Below are positions 44,302-52,952 of a DNA stretch of 64,000 bases, piece by piece. The notes beneath the pieces are model-generated. The model had not been told where the DNA came from. It did not search any database and saw only the letters and a list, made by a program, of their open reading frames with translations. Positions within the stretch are counted from its first letter, which is position 1; the number at the start of each line of letters is the position of its first letter. Source of the DNA: Neobacillus drentensis. Lineage in GTDB: Bacteria; Bacillota; Bacilli; Bacillales; Cytobacillaceae. The position numbers and the translations under genes are program-made. The DNA lies in contig NZ_CP091110.1 of assembly GCF_021560175.1 (NCBI RefSeq), positions 982,001 through 1,046,000 on the forward strand, read 5' to 3'.

Positions 44302-45681
44302 TTAAGCTGGTTTGCCGCTTGATTCAAGCGGAGCTTTTCTTTTTTCTGTTAAATCAACGGTTAGTTGTAGTGTGCGTTTTTTGTTTAATGGATACAAGAA
44401 TAGGATGATTAATCCTACTACAGCATAGCCAACTCCCATTATAATTGTATTAAGTGAGAAAATCCCATGAAGTGTACTTGCTGTTTGTGCTTTAAGCGTA
44501 GCATCGTATCCAACAGCGGAAAGGGCAAAACCACCAAGACCGCCAGCTACAGCTTGGCCTACTTTGCGTGAAAAGGAATAAATCGAATAGATCGTTCCAT
44601 CTTCTCTTATGCCTGTTAATAGTTCCTGGTAATCAATACAGTCTGTTACAAATGCCCAAATTGCTGTATTGAAGAAACAAAGTGCAAAGTAAGCAAGAGA
44701 TGAAAGAACAATAAATGTTGTTAGACCCATATTTGGCATGAAGTACATTGCAGTGTACACAACACCAGAAATCACCATCGATATACCGGACATTTCTTTT
44801 TTTCCAAACTTTTTCGCTAATGGAGTGATTAAGGGTATAGCTACGAATGCTAGAACAGTTTGGACAGTGGTCATGATACTTAAGGTTGTGGCACTACCAA
44901 AGTAATCTTTCAGTAAATACGTTTGAACAGTTCCTTGGAGCATAGTAACAACAAGTAAAACCAAGGCAGCAAGCAGAAGCACCAACAATGCTTTATTTTT
45001 CAAAACACCTTTTAAGGTTTTTCCAAGGTTAACTTTTTCCTGAGTTTTAGCGTTCATTTCAATTCGTTCAGTTGATAATTTATAACATGCCATGTAGCAA
45101 GCAAGAGAAAGGATAGCAAAAATTACTGCCCCCATTAGAAAACGATTTGCATTTGCCTGATTATTAACAAAAAAGATAAATGGAGATGCAGCCCCAATGA
45201 TTAACCAGGCAAAGTTTGCACCTGCTGTTCTCCAAGTGGCTAAACTTGTACGTTCATTCGGATTATCTGTCACCACAGATGCCATTGAGCCGTATGGAAT
45301 ATTGACTGTGCTATAAAGAGTTCCCCATAAAATATACGTAACGAATGCCCATGCTAAATGAAAACCATCTGATACACCCGGGATTTTCACAAACATCAAT
45401 ACACCTGAAATCACAAGCGGGATTGACATTCTTAAAATCCACGGTCTAAATTTACCATTTATCCCAGCTTTTCTAGAATCAATAAAACGTCCCCAAGTAA
45501 CATCAGCCACCGCATCCCATAATCGGGCCGTTAAAAAGAGGACACCAACAGTTGCAGGGCTGATATGAAGAATATCCGTATAAAAAACCATCAAATAATA
45601 AGTTACGATTGCAAAGAAGAAATCATTGCCAAAATCTCCAAACATGTAGCCGATTTTGTCTTTCAATCCAAATTGTTGCAT
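44302..45681 (-). CDS. GPH-family sugar/cation symporter (XynP-like)
   Basis: A 459-residue transporter with 12 helices. It starts at ATG 45681 after GGGGG; 37 further in-frame codons upstream have no signals. GYMFGDFGNDFFFAIVTYYL, DAVADVTWGRFIDSRKAG and NGKFRPWILRMSIPL are typical of the glycoside-pentoside-hexuronide family (MelB, UidP, XynP). It probably brings in xylosides or another plant oligosaccharide with Na+ or H+. Divergent from an AraC regulator, with cre-like sites between them, and in the same region as a GH10 xylanase. Confidence 0.85.
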   Translation of the reverse strand: MQQFGLKDKIGYMFGDFGNDFFFAIVTYYLMVFYTDILHISPATVGVLFLTARLWDAVADVTWGRFIDSRKAGINGKFRPWILRMSIPLVISGVLMFVKIPGVSDGFHLAWAFVTYILWGTLYSTVNIPYGSMASVVTDNPNERTSLATWRTAGANFAWLIIGAASPFIFFVNNQANANRFLMGAVIFAILSLACYMACYKLSTERIEMNAKTQEKVNLGKTLKGVLKNKALLVLLLAALVLLVVTMLQGTVQTYLLKDYFGSATTLSIMTTVQTVLAFVAIPLITPLAKKFGKKEMSGISMVISGVVYTAMYFMPNMGLTTFIVLSSLAYFALCFFNTAIWAFVTDCIDYQELLTGIREDGTIYSIYSFSRKVGQAVAGGLGGFALSAVGYDATLKAQTASTLHGIFSLNTIIMGVGYAVVGLIILFLYPLNKKRTLQLTVDLTEKRKAPLESSGKPA

Positions 45682-45720
45682 TAGTGTTACCCCCATTATT
45701 CTTAAATATGATAAGAATTC

Positions 45721-45734
45721 GTAAAACGCTTTCA
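45721..45734. promoter_or_regulatory. cre-like site before the GPH transporter
   Basis: GTAAAACGCTTTCA (its reverse TGAAAGCGTTTTAC matches cre at 12 of 14 positions) lies 40 bases before the start codon, suggesting glucose repression. Confidence 0.5.
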
Positions 45735-46183
45735 GTTTTAGTAATATAAGATTGATTGAAATTAGAATTATTCCTGTTTGCTGGTGTTCCAAAAAGCGTT
45801 AAAGTATTGACTGTAAAATCCCTTTCAAATCCTATTGAAAAAAGTACATTAACAGACCTTTCTAGAGAGATTTCAATTAATTAGTTAATTTATTAAACAA
45901 ACCAATTGAAGATTCAAATTATCATCCATTACCTCCTTTATTCGAGTCTTTTTCTAAAGTAAAATGACCAAAATGACCCAACCTTACTTAAACTTAAACT
46001 TGTTGTTGGCTTAACCGTTAATTGGTATCATTAACATATTCAAATAATAAAGAGAATAAAGCGTTTTCACATCCAATTTTGTTGTTTTTTTTATAAAATT
46101 GAGACTTTGCAAAAAAAATTAATTTTTCCATTCTTACTATGATCTAGATATCAATGTGGTAAAGGATTCGAAAGGTGATTATA
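45735..46183. other. divergent intergenic region GPH transporter / AraC regulator
   Basis: Apart from cre-like and shared elements listed separately, the minus strand holds AAAGGAGG two bases before ATG 45929 with a 14-codon frame. The spacing is too short for a normal start. No other gene was seen. Confidence 0.4.
46056..46077. promoter_or_regulatory. cre-like site within a 17-bp element shared with the ROK gene
   Basis: ATAAAGCGTTTTCA (46056-46069) matches cre at 12 of 14 positions. GCGTTTTCACATCCAAT (46061-46077) is the exact reverse complement of 49356-49372, upstream of the ROK regulator. Confidence 0.55.
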
Positions 46184-47401
46184 ATGGATGAACTTCTAAG
46201 TAAATGTTTGCTTATTAAAAATGCTTTTAATATAGATGTTCAGGTGTTTGATCACCAGTTTCAAACGATTTTTCACCTATCTAGTGATAATGAGCCGCTC
46301 ATTTTGGTTGAAGCAAGAAAAAGAATCTACTCTGATCTTCAACGGGCGCTAGAAAAGGCAAATAAAAATAGTTTTTGTTTTCATACAGATTCTTTTCAAC
46401 TCTCGTATTTCGCGGTTGGTAACCATGAAGAAGCACAGGTTGCAGAAATTATTTTAGTTGGTCCTTTCTTAAATGAGCGAGTTAATGACTCATTTCTATG
46501 GAATATAATTAGGAACAATCGTCTTGAAAATACCTGGTTCAACCCTTTAGAAAAGTTTTATAAATCATTAGTCTATTTAGGACAATCATACCTAGCAGTC
46601 GGTGATATGTTAGTAAATCTAATAGTTAACCCGCATATTGACTCTCAATTTATTATGATGAATAACAGAGATAAGCGCGATCAGCCATTGTTACAGCTAG
46701 AGGATTATGATCGGAAGGGCTTGGACATTAAACTAAGGTATGAGGCAGAAAAGAAGTTTTTACATTTTATTGAAACTGGGGATAAAGAAAATGCCATGAA
46801 AGCATTGCCTGAATATACAGGTGATTTTTTATATAGAGTCCCAGGGAATCCATTAAGGGCAAGAAAGAATATTACCTTTTCGAGTAATACCCTGTATAGG
46901 ATCGCTGCGGCTAAAGGAGGAGTTGAACCACAATATTTACATGCAATTTCCGATAAATTCGCGTTGAGGATTGAGGAGGCTGTGTCTATGTCGGAATTAG
47001 ATACAGTCGAATTCAGTATGATAGAAGAATATTGTGAGGCGGTAAAGAACTTTGCAGTTAAAGGATATAGTCCTGTCGTAAGGAAAGCCTTAGTGTATAT
47101 AAATCTCTACTTTAATGAACCAATAAATGTGCAAACTATAGCTGATGAAATTGGATTTAATCGAACCTATCTTGCAAAGAAATTTAAACAGGAAGTGCAA
47201 ATAAGTGTGATTGATTATATTCATAAAAAGCGGATCGATGAGGCCATTTTTCTCATTGAGCAAGGGCGGTTATCGATTACGGATATTGGTATCCAAGTAG
47301 GCTTTAGCAGCTATAATTATTTTTGTAAGGTATTTAAAGAAGTAACACGAATGACAGCAACAGAATATAAAGGCAGTAAGAAAAAAGAGGCACATGATTA
47401 A
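46184..47401 (+). CDS. AraC-family regulator with N-terminal sensor
   Basis: A 405-residue protein starting at ATG 46184 six bases after AAAGGTG. Residues 1-150 resemble the sensor of YesN-like regulators (NAFNIDVQVFDHQFQTIFHL, IILVGPFLNERVND). Residues about 300-400 are the AraC DNA-binding domain (INVQTIADEIGFNRTYLAKK, then LSITDIGIQVGFSSYNYFCK). It is divergent from the GPH sugar transporter and probably activates it. The ligand is unknown; a plant sugar is inferred. Confidence 0.85.
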   Translation: MDELLSKCLLIKNAFNIDVQVFDHQFQTIFHLSSDNEPLILVEARKRIYSDLQRALEKANKNSFCFHTDSFQLSYFAVGNHEEAQVAEIILVGPFLNERVNDSFLWNIIRNNRLENTWFNPLEKFYKSLVYLGQSYLAVGDMLVNLIVNPHIDSQFIMMNNRDKRDQPLLQLEDYDRKGLDIKLRYEAEKKFLHFIETGDKENAMKALPEYTGDFLYRVPGNPLRARKNITFSSNTLYRIAAAKGGVEPQYLHAISDKFALRIEEAVSMSELDTVEFSMIEEYCEAVKNFAVKGYSPVVRKALVYINLYFNEPINVQTIADEIGFNRTYLAKKFKQEVQISVIDYIHKKRIDEAIFLIEQGRLSITDIGIQVGFSSYNYFCKVFKEVTRMTATEYKGSKKKEAHD

Positions 47402-47418
47402 CTTCATGGCCTCTTTTT
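47383..47418. terminator. bidirectional terminator at the end of the AraC gene
   Basis: AAAAGAGGC-CATGA pairs with TCATG-GCCTCTTTTT and overlaps the AraC stop codon. Confidence 0.75.
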
Positions 47419-47435
47419 GAATGTTAAGCAGGCAT

Positions 47436-47993
47436 CTATTGGATACCTCTCCAATAAATATCCCATGTGATCTTTTGGGCTCTTTCGTAAGCCAGGCGTG
47501 TTTCATATACTAATTGAATATCTAGACCATCCAGCATCGTAACAAAAGCAATCGTACATTCTTCAGGGCTTAATCTACTCTTATGCTGGGTAAAGCATAA
47601 TCTTAGTACCTCTTTTAACGCTGTTAAGTACATCCGGAATTGTGAGAGTACAAAATCATGCACCTCTAATGGTGTAATGAATGATAATGAGTACATTAAG
47701 GTAACATTAGGTTCTGTCAAAAAACGATTCTTATGTTCAGTGATAAAATCATATAACTGTTTTTCTAATGGTTCTTCTTTATGTTCTTCAAAATAGTGAC
47801 GAACAAAGGCACATTCTTCTTCGATTACCTCTTTATATACTTCCATAAGTAACACTTTTTTTGTTGGATAGTGGTAGGAAAGGGATTGTTTGCGAATTCC
47901 AGCCTCTTCAGCGATTTGAGCCATCTTAGTTCCATCAAAACCAAATTGGTTAAAATGTTTTATGGCGACTTTTTTAATCTGTTCTTTGCTCAT
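47436..47993 (-). CDS. TetR/AcrR-family regulator
   Basis: A 185-residue protein with an N-terminal helix-turn-helix (DGTKMAQIAEEAGIRKQSLS, then YHYPTKKVLLMEVYKE) and a typical helical ligand domain. It starts 10 bases after the stop of the MFS gene and is translated from the same mRNA. It probably represses the MFS-tetR operon through the palindrome at 49279-49296. Confidence 0.88.
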   Translation of the reverse strand: MSKEQIKKVAIKHFNQFGFDGTKMAQIAEEAGIRKQSLSYHYPTKKVLLMEVYKEVIEEECAFVRHYFEEHKEEPLEKQLYDFITEHKNRFLTEPNVTLMYSLSFITPLEVHDFVLSQFRMYLTALKEVLRLCFTQHKSRLSPEECTIAFVTMLDGLDIQLVYETRLAYERAQKITWDIYWRGIQ

Positions 47994-48003
47994 ATTACCT
48001 CCA

Positions 48004-49227
48004 TTAGCGAAAAAGTGAAACCTTCTGATTTTTTGCAGCGGATATCTGTCTATTTTTACTGGCAGTATAGATTATATAGATAAGTAGAAACAATAAATAA
48101 GCGATTATAGCTACGAAATATACTGACTGGTATGAAAATGCTTCTGCAACGATACCAAGAATAAGTGAACCTCCTCCTAAACCAAAATCGAAGAAATTAA
48201 AAAAGGAGGCAATTGAATTTTCGCGTTCATATATTTCAACCATGTTTAAGCACCATGTTTGAAGTGCTGGGAAAATAGCCCCAAATCCTGAGCCATATAG
48301 GAATCCGGCTATAAGAAACTGGGGTTCATTATGTGCTAATAATAACACAATAAACCCCGCTATCGTAATCAATCCTGAGGGTATTAAAACTGCCCCAGGT
48401 CCGTAACGGTCAAACATTTTTCCAGATATCACCCGCACCACTAGACCACTCGCTGCGGAAAGAAAGAAAAACCATGCAACAAGGTGGAATCCTTTTTCTA
48501 CTGCGTATAAAGCCGTAAAGGACATGACTCCACCAGCAGCTATTCCTGTCATAAAGATAAGAATAGAAGGGAGCAATACTCGTTTTTCAACCCATTTGAA
48601 TTTTGAAGGAGTATGGTTTTCAGTTCCATTTTCATTACTAAACTCAGATTTTCTAGAAGTATAACAGGCGAATAATATTGCTAAGAGAGAAATCGCCATA
48701 GCACTCCAAAACATTCCGTTAAAATTAAAGGATTGTAACAGACTAACCCCTATTACCGGTCCTAGAGAAATAGCGATGGTCTCCCCAACACCAAAATAAC
48801 CCATAGCTTCACCCATTCGCTCCTTAGGCATATTTTCAGCCGCAATGGTTGTAATATAGATGGTTGCTAATCCAAATCCAATCCCATGAATTAAACGAAT
48901 AACAAGAAGCATCCAAACATCTGACGCCAGGTAGTAAAGACCTGTTGAAAGTGCACAAATTGCCATCCCGAAAATCAGTAGATATTTTTTATTGAATCTT
49001 GTTGTGAGTATCCCAGAAAATGGACGGACAAGAATAGCTGAAACTGTAAAAATCCCTGTAATCAGGCCAATTTGGGAAGCTTCACCTCCAATGCTTGATA
49101 CAAACAAGGGCAAGGTGGGAAGCAACATTTCAAACGCCATAAACAGCAAGCCGTTTGCTGCCATAATAAAGAGGAAAGAACGGGTCCATAAGCTTACTTT
49201 TGCAGCTGAATCGATTTGGTCAGACAT
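48004..49227 (-). CDS. MFS drug-efflux-type transporter
   Basis: A 407-residue transporter with 12 helices. ILVRPFSGILTTRFNKKYLL and RLIHGIGFGLATIYITTIAA carry the motif A and helix 4-5 features of the DHA1 efflux group. ATG 49227 follows GAGGTG; GTG 49236 lies inside that site. The gene forms an operon with the downstream TetR regulator. Confidence 0.85.
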   Translation of the reverse strand: MSDQIDSAAKVSLWTRSFLFIMAANGLLFMAFEMLLPTLPLFVSSIGGEASQIGLITGIFTVSAILVRPFSGILTTRFNKKYLLIFGMAICALSTGLYYLASDVWMLLVIRLIHGIGFGLATIYITTIAAENMPKERMGEAMGYFGVGETIAISLGPVIGVSLLQSFNFNGMFWSAMAISLLAILFACYTSRKSEFSNENGTENHTPSKFKWVEKRVLLPSILIFMTGIAAGGVMSFTALYAVEKGFHLVAWFFFLSAASGLVVRVISGKMFDRYGPGAVLIPSGLITIAGFIVLLLAHNEPQFLIAGFLYGSGFGAIFPALQTWCLNMVEIYERENSIASFFNFFDFGLGGGSLILGIVAEAFSYQSVYFVAIIAYLLFLLIYIIYTASKNRQISAAKNQKVSLFR

Positions 49228-49278
49228 AAATATCACCTCAAAATTGAAATATATCCTTTCAGATATAAAAAGTATTCT

Positions 49279-49296
49279 ATCTGACGATAGTCAGAT
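49279..49296. promoter_or_regulatory. TetR-type operator upstream of the MFS-tetR operon
   Basis: A perfect palindrome ATCTGAC-GATA-GTCAGAT, 52 bases before the MFS start. Its size and position fit an AcrR-like autoregulatory operator. Confidence 0.65.
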
Positions 49297-49355
49297 TGTA
49301 AATAATTATAAAAATATTTAAAGCCATTACGCAATTTTATATAAAAGATAGCAAT

Positions 49356-49377
49356 ATTGGATGTGAAAACGCATTCA
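49356..49377. promoter_or_regulatory. cre-like site and shared 17-bp element before the ROK gene
   Basis: TGAAAACGCATTCA (49364-49377) matches cre at 13 of 14 positions. ATTGGATGTGAAAACGC (49356-49372) is identical (inverted) to a site between the GPH transporter and AraC gene. Confidence 0.6.
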
Positions 49378-49549
49378 ATATTGCTACTATAAATCTATAT
49401 ACTATTTAGGGAATCGAAAATAAATAATGATTTCGCACTGGAAACATTCTGTTTGTTAGGAAATCTATAGACTGGGTCATGGACTAACATATTAATGTAG
49501 CATGTCAATACGTTAGATAGATGTTTTTATGAGTAGAAGGGTGATCTTC

Positions 49550-50734
49550 ATGGAAATAGGCGTAGGTACTTATCTTAAGAAGATAAATAGAAGCTTGATT
49601 ATTAGTAAAATTATCGAACATGGAAAAATTTCGAGGGCCGATTTATCTACTATAACTAACTTAACTAAAGCTACTATTTCTGTACAGGTAGCAAATCTAC
49701 TAAAAGAAGGGATAATTGTTGAATCGCAGCAGGAGTATAACCATGTTGGAAGAAAGCCAATCATGCTATCTTTAAATGCGGATGCTGGTTATGCTTTAGG
49801 AGTTGATTTAGACTATCAAACTATAACTTTTACTGTATCCGATATTCTGGGGAATCCAGTTCATTCTGAAACTTTAAAGGTAGAAAACTCAAACTATAAA
49901 GAGATTCTTCAAATATTAATCGACCATATTAGAGAATATAAAGAAAAATATTCTAATAGTCGATTTGGGATTGTTGGCGTAGTCATTGGAATTCATGGAA
50001 CTGTGAAGAGTGACCAAACCATCGGCTTTGTTCCACAGCATCAATGGCATAACAAGGATTTAAAGGGCGATTTAGAGAAAAATTTAGGTATGATCGTTTA
50101 TATTGAAAATAATGCAAATTTATGTGCATTTGCGGAAAAGGTCTTTAATTGCCATCGAAGTGAGAACTTAATCAGCATCAGTATGTATTCTGGAATAGGC
50201 CTAGGATTTTTGATTAATGGTGAATTAGTAAAAGGATATCAAGGATACGCAGGTGAAATGGGCCACATGATCATTAATCCTAATGGGGAATTATGTAATT
50301 GTGGTAATTCAGGCTGCTGGGAGCTTTACACTTCAGAAGTCAGCTTTTTTAAACAATTATCTAAAAAACTAAATAAAACCAAATTGACTTATAAAGAGCT
50401 TGAAAATCTAATTGAATTAAGAAATCCAATAGTTATGACTCAGATGGACGTGTTTATTAAGTATATCTCTATCGGTTTAAATAATATAATAAATATATTA
50501 AATCCTGATACAGTAGTGTTTAATAGTGAATTATTGCAATTGTTTCCTGATGTTGAGAGTAAAATTAAAACAAACTTAAAATCCTCCATTAGTAATTATA
50601 AAGAGTTCTTACTATCAAGGCTTGGGAGAAATGCGTGTGTATTGGGCGCCTGTACCCTGGCAATAAAGAATTTCTTGGAAATACCTGATTTAAGGCTGCC
50701 ATTTGAACAGAATGTGTTGGAACAGATTATTTAA
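49550..50734 (+). CDS. ROK-family transcriptional repressor (XylR-like)
   Basis: A 394-residue protein. ATG 49550 follows AAGGGTGATC. Residues about 15-70 are a MarR-like winged helix (GKISRADLSTITNLTKATIS). Residues about 85-390 are the ROK sugar-binding fold, with YSGIGLGFLINGELVKGYQG, GEMGHMIINPNGELCNCG and the zinc motif CNCGNSGCWE. XylR-type proteins of this layout repress xylose or xyloside genes until the sugar binds. The xylanase and sugar transporter nearby support that role, although no xylA/xylB genes are in the window. Confidence 0.85.
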   Translation: MEIGVGTYLKKINRSLIISKIIEHGKISRADLSTITNLTKATISVQVANLLKEGIIVESQQEYNHVGRKPIMLSLNADAGYALGVDLDYQTITFTVSDILGNPVHSETLKVENSNYKEILQILIDHIREYKEKYSNSRFGIVGVVIGIHGTVKSDQTIGFVPQHQWHNKDLKGDLEKNLGMIVYIENNANLCAFAEKVFNCHRSENLISISMYSGIGLGFLINGELVKGYQGYAGEMGHMIINPNGELCNCGNSGCWELYTSEVSFFKQLSKKLNKTKLTYKELENLIELRNPIVMTQMDVFIKYISIGLNNIINILNPDTVVFNSELLQLFPDVESKIKTNLKSSISNYKEFLLSRLGRNACVLGACTLAIKNFLEIPDLRLPFEQNVLEQII

Positions 50735-50747
50735 TAAAGGTCATAAA

Positions 50748-50785
50748 ACCGAGCCCTAAAATCTTTGGTGATTTTGGGGCTCGGT
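50748..50785. terminator. bidirectional terminator ROK / EamA
   Basis: ACCGAGCCC-TAAAAT pairs with ATTTTGGGGCTCGGT. A T-run exists on the minus-strand side. Confidence 0.75.
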
Positions 50786-50842
50786 GCTTGTCAAACTTAT
50801 AACAATTAAACGAGGGTCTGCTTTCGGTTTCCTTCTGAAATA

Positions 50843-51739
50843 TTAAGCTCCAATTTTCCCTTTAATGACAGCCTGTTTCGTGGTCTGCTTCCTATTTACG
50901 AGATAAATACTAGCCACAATCAGTACAATTCCTAAAAATAAGAGTTTCGTAAAGGGTTCGTTCAAAAATAAAGTTCCTATGACAACTGCGAGCATTGGAA
51001 CTAAAAATGTAAATGTTGCCACAACACTTGCGTCCCCTGTTTTCACAAGCATGACGTACAGAATCCATGATATCGCGATCCCGAGAATTGTACCAAATGA
51101 AAGTCCCCATAAAAAAGTATCATTCCAGACAATACTAGTCCATTTTTCAGACGAAAGTCCGGCTATCATAAGAATACATCCCCCAATTAAACACTGGAAA
51201 GCAACCATCCAAAGAGAATCAACCGAGTGAGCATTTTTTTTTGTGTAAACCGTCCCTAACGCCCAGGAAAGGGCTGAAAATAAACCAAATATAATACCTA
51301 AAATTGAGACATGGCCGGAAAATCCCTCTGCGCTGACCGAAATGACTCCAAGAAACCCTAGAAGCAGCCCCAATACTTTAGTTAGTGTCATCGACTCGCC
51401 TAACCATAGCCAAGCAAGGAGACCTACTAAAATAGGTTGAAAATAGACAATTACAGAGAATAAACCCGATGGTACTAATTTAAGACCCTCTGTTTGCAGC
51501 CCATAAAACAACGCAATATTTAAAGTGCCGGTAACAATATATATTTTCCAATTCTTTCGCCATTGAATGCGGGCACGTGTTTTCCAAATGACTGCACCTA
51601 GGAGCACGCCGCCAAACAAACACCGCATCCCTGCAAAAAGCAATGGAGGTGTAAATACCAATGCAAGTTTATAAATGGGCCAAGAAACACTCCAAATTAT
51701 GATTAAGCCTGCCATCATTAAAAACCATTTTCCATTCAT
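50843..51739 (-). CDS. EamA/DMT-family transporter
   Basis: A 298-residue protein with 10 helices and two EamA repeats: IIIWSVSWPIYKLALVFTPP and the second-half LGTVYTKKNAHSVDSLWMVA. Such proteins export metabolites or amino acids. ATG 51739 follows AGAAGGGC; TTG one codon earlier is less likely. Substrate unknown. It is a single gene. Confidence 0.85.
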   Translation of the reverse strand: MNGKWFLMMAGLIIIWSVSWPIYKLALVFTPPLLFAGMRCLFGGVLLGAVIWKTRARIQWRKNWKIYIVTGTLNIALFYGLQTEGLKLVPSGLFSVIVYFQPILVGLLAWLWLGESMTLTKVLGLLLGFLGVISVSAEGFSGHVSILGIIFGLFSALSWALGTVYTKKNAHSVDSLWMVAFQCLIGGCILMIAGLSSEKWTSIVWNDTFLWGLSFGTILGIAISWILYVMLVKTGDASVVATFTFLVPMLAVVIGTLFLNEPFTKLLFLGIVLIVASIYLVNRKQTTKQAVIKGKIGA

Positions 51740-52141
51740 CAAAGCCCTTCTCCCTCATTGAACTAACTAACTGGCTCATAAACTTTGGAGCCAATGTCCT
51801 ATCACTAAAAAAACAATAACTTTCATAGAATACGCCCCTTGATAAAATATTTCAATTAAGAAATCTTGGATAAAATTTACCATGACTGTTAGATTCCCAA
51901 GAAGCATGGTTAAACTGCTGCAAAATTCAAATCATCGCCACTACAGGTGACCTCCTAATGTTTACCTCATTTCCTGATAGGGTATTTGATGATGTAGAAA
52001 AGGGAGATACACAAAAATGACTTCCTAGTTCTATTCTTTTATTCAAGCAATTAAAGAAATAATGTTTTTTGACATTGATAACATCTTCTACCGGTATTTA
52101 CAATAAATAGACAACCAAAAAATGAAACGAGTGTTTATGTA
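51740..52141. other. intergenic region before ung
   Basis: No gene or RNA motif recognised. TTGACA at 52069-52074 has no good -10 at 16-18 bases, so it is not called a promoter. Confidence 0.4.
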
Positions 52142-52816
52142 ATGACTACTTTAAAAAATGACTGGGCTCCTTTACTAGAACGGGAATTCACAGAAAGCTA
52201 TTATCTGCGTTTGCGGCAAATACTAAAGGAAGAATACCAAAACAAAGTAATTTATCCTGATAGGAATGATATATACAATGCACTCCATTTTACTTCCTTT
52301 GAGGATACAAAAGTGGTGATTATCGGACAGGATCCCTATCATGGAAAGGGACAGGCTCATGGACTTAGTTTCTCCGTCAAGCCAGGGGTGGCCATACCGC
52401 CTTCATTGAGAAATATTTATAAAGAATTGCATGATGATATAGGCTGCGAGGTACCAAATCATGGATCTCTAACGGAATGGACGGGGCAGGGAGTGCTGCT
52501 GCTTAATGCGGTGCTTACGGTACAGGCGGGAAAACCCAACTCGCATAAAGGATTAGGATGGGAAAAGTTTACTGATAGAATCATAGAAATCTTGAATGAA
52601 AGGGAGAAACCGGTCGTCTTTATCTTATGGGGGAGATTTGCTCAGCAAAAGCAGGAGCTCATCACTCAAAAAAGGCATTACATCATAAAATCGCCGCATC
52701 CTAGTCCGTTTTCTGCCAACAGTGGTTTTTTTGGCAGCAAGCCTTTTTCCCGGACTAATGAGTTCTTACGCCAAACAGGGCAGAAGGAGATTGACTGGAC
52801 CATCGCTAACATTTAG
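52142..52816 (+). CDS. ung: uracil-DNA glycosylase
   Basis: A 224-residue family 1 enzyme that removes uracil from DNA in base-excision repair. The catalytic motif [18 protein letters not shown] and the second motif [19 protein letters not shown] are complete. ATG 52142 lies at the expected point for the family ([12 protein letters not shown]). The ribosome site is weak. Monocistronic with a terminator. Confidence 0.95.
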   Translation: MTTLKNDWAPLLEREFTESYYLRLRQILKEEYQNKVIYPDRNDIYNALHFTSFEDTKVVIIGQDPYHGKGQAHGLSFSVKPGVAIPPSLRNIYKELHDDIGCEVPNHGSLTEWTGQGVLLLNAVLTVQAGKPNSHKGLGWEKFTDRIIEILNEREKPVVFILWGRFAQQKQELITQKRHYIIKSPHPSPFSANSGFFGSKPFSRTNEFLRQTGQKEIDWTIANI

Positions 52817-52905
52817 GTACAAGTCTAATGGTGAAAATGAAGTTTTGTTTGATTGACAGATAAGTCGCAAATATTTAGCTAACTTTAACAAAATATATAT
52901 CAAAA

Positions 52906-52938
52906 AAATACCCTGAATGGTGCACATTCAGGGTATTT
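52906..52938. terminator. terminator between ung and the xylanase
   Basis: Perfect arms AAATACCCTGAATG (52906-52919) and CATTCAGGGTATTT (52925-52938). Confidence 0.85.
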
Positions 52939-52952
52939 CGACATTTTAAATA

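Noticed and set aside
45890-45940. AAAGGAGG with ATG 45929 on the minus strand
   Set aside because: Only two bases separate site and ATG and the frame has 14 codons. No evidence for a real gene.
51740-52141. TTGACA at 52069 as the ung promoter
   Set aside because: No -10 element at 16-18 bases; candidates lie at 20 and 24 bases.
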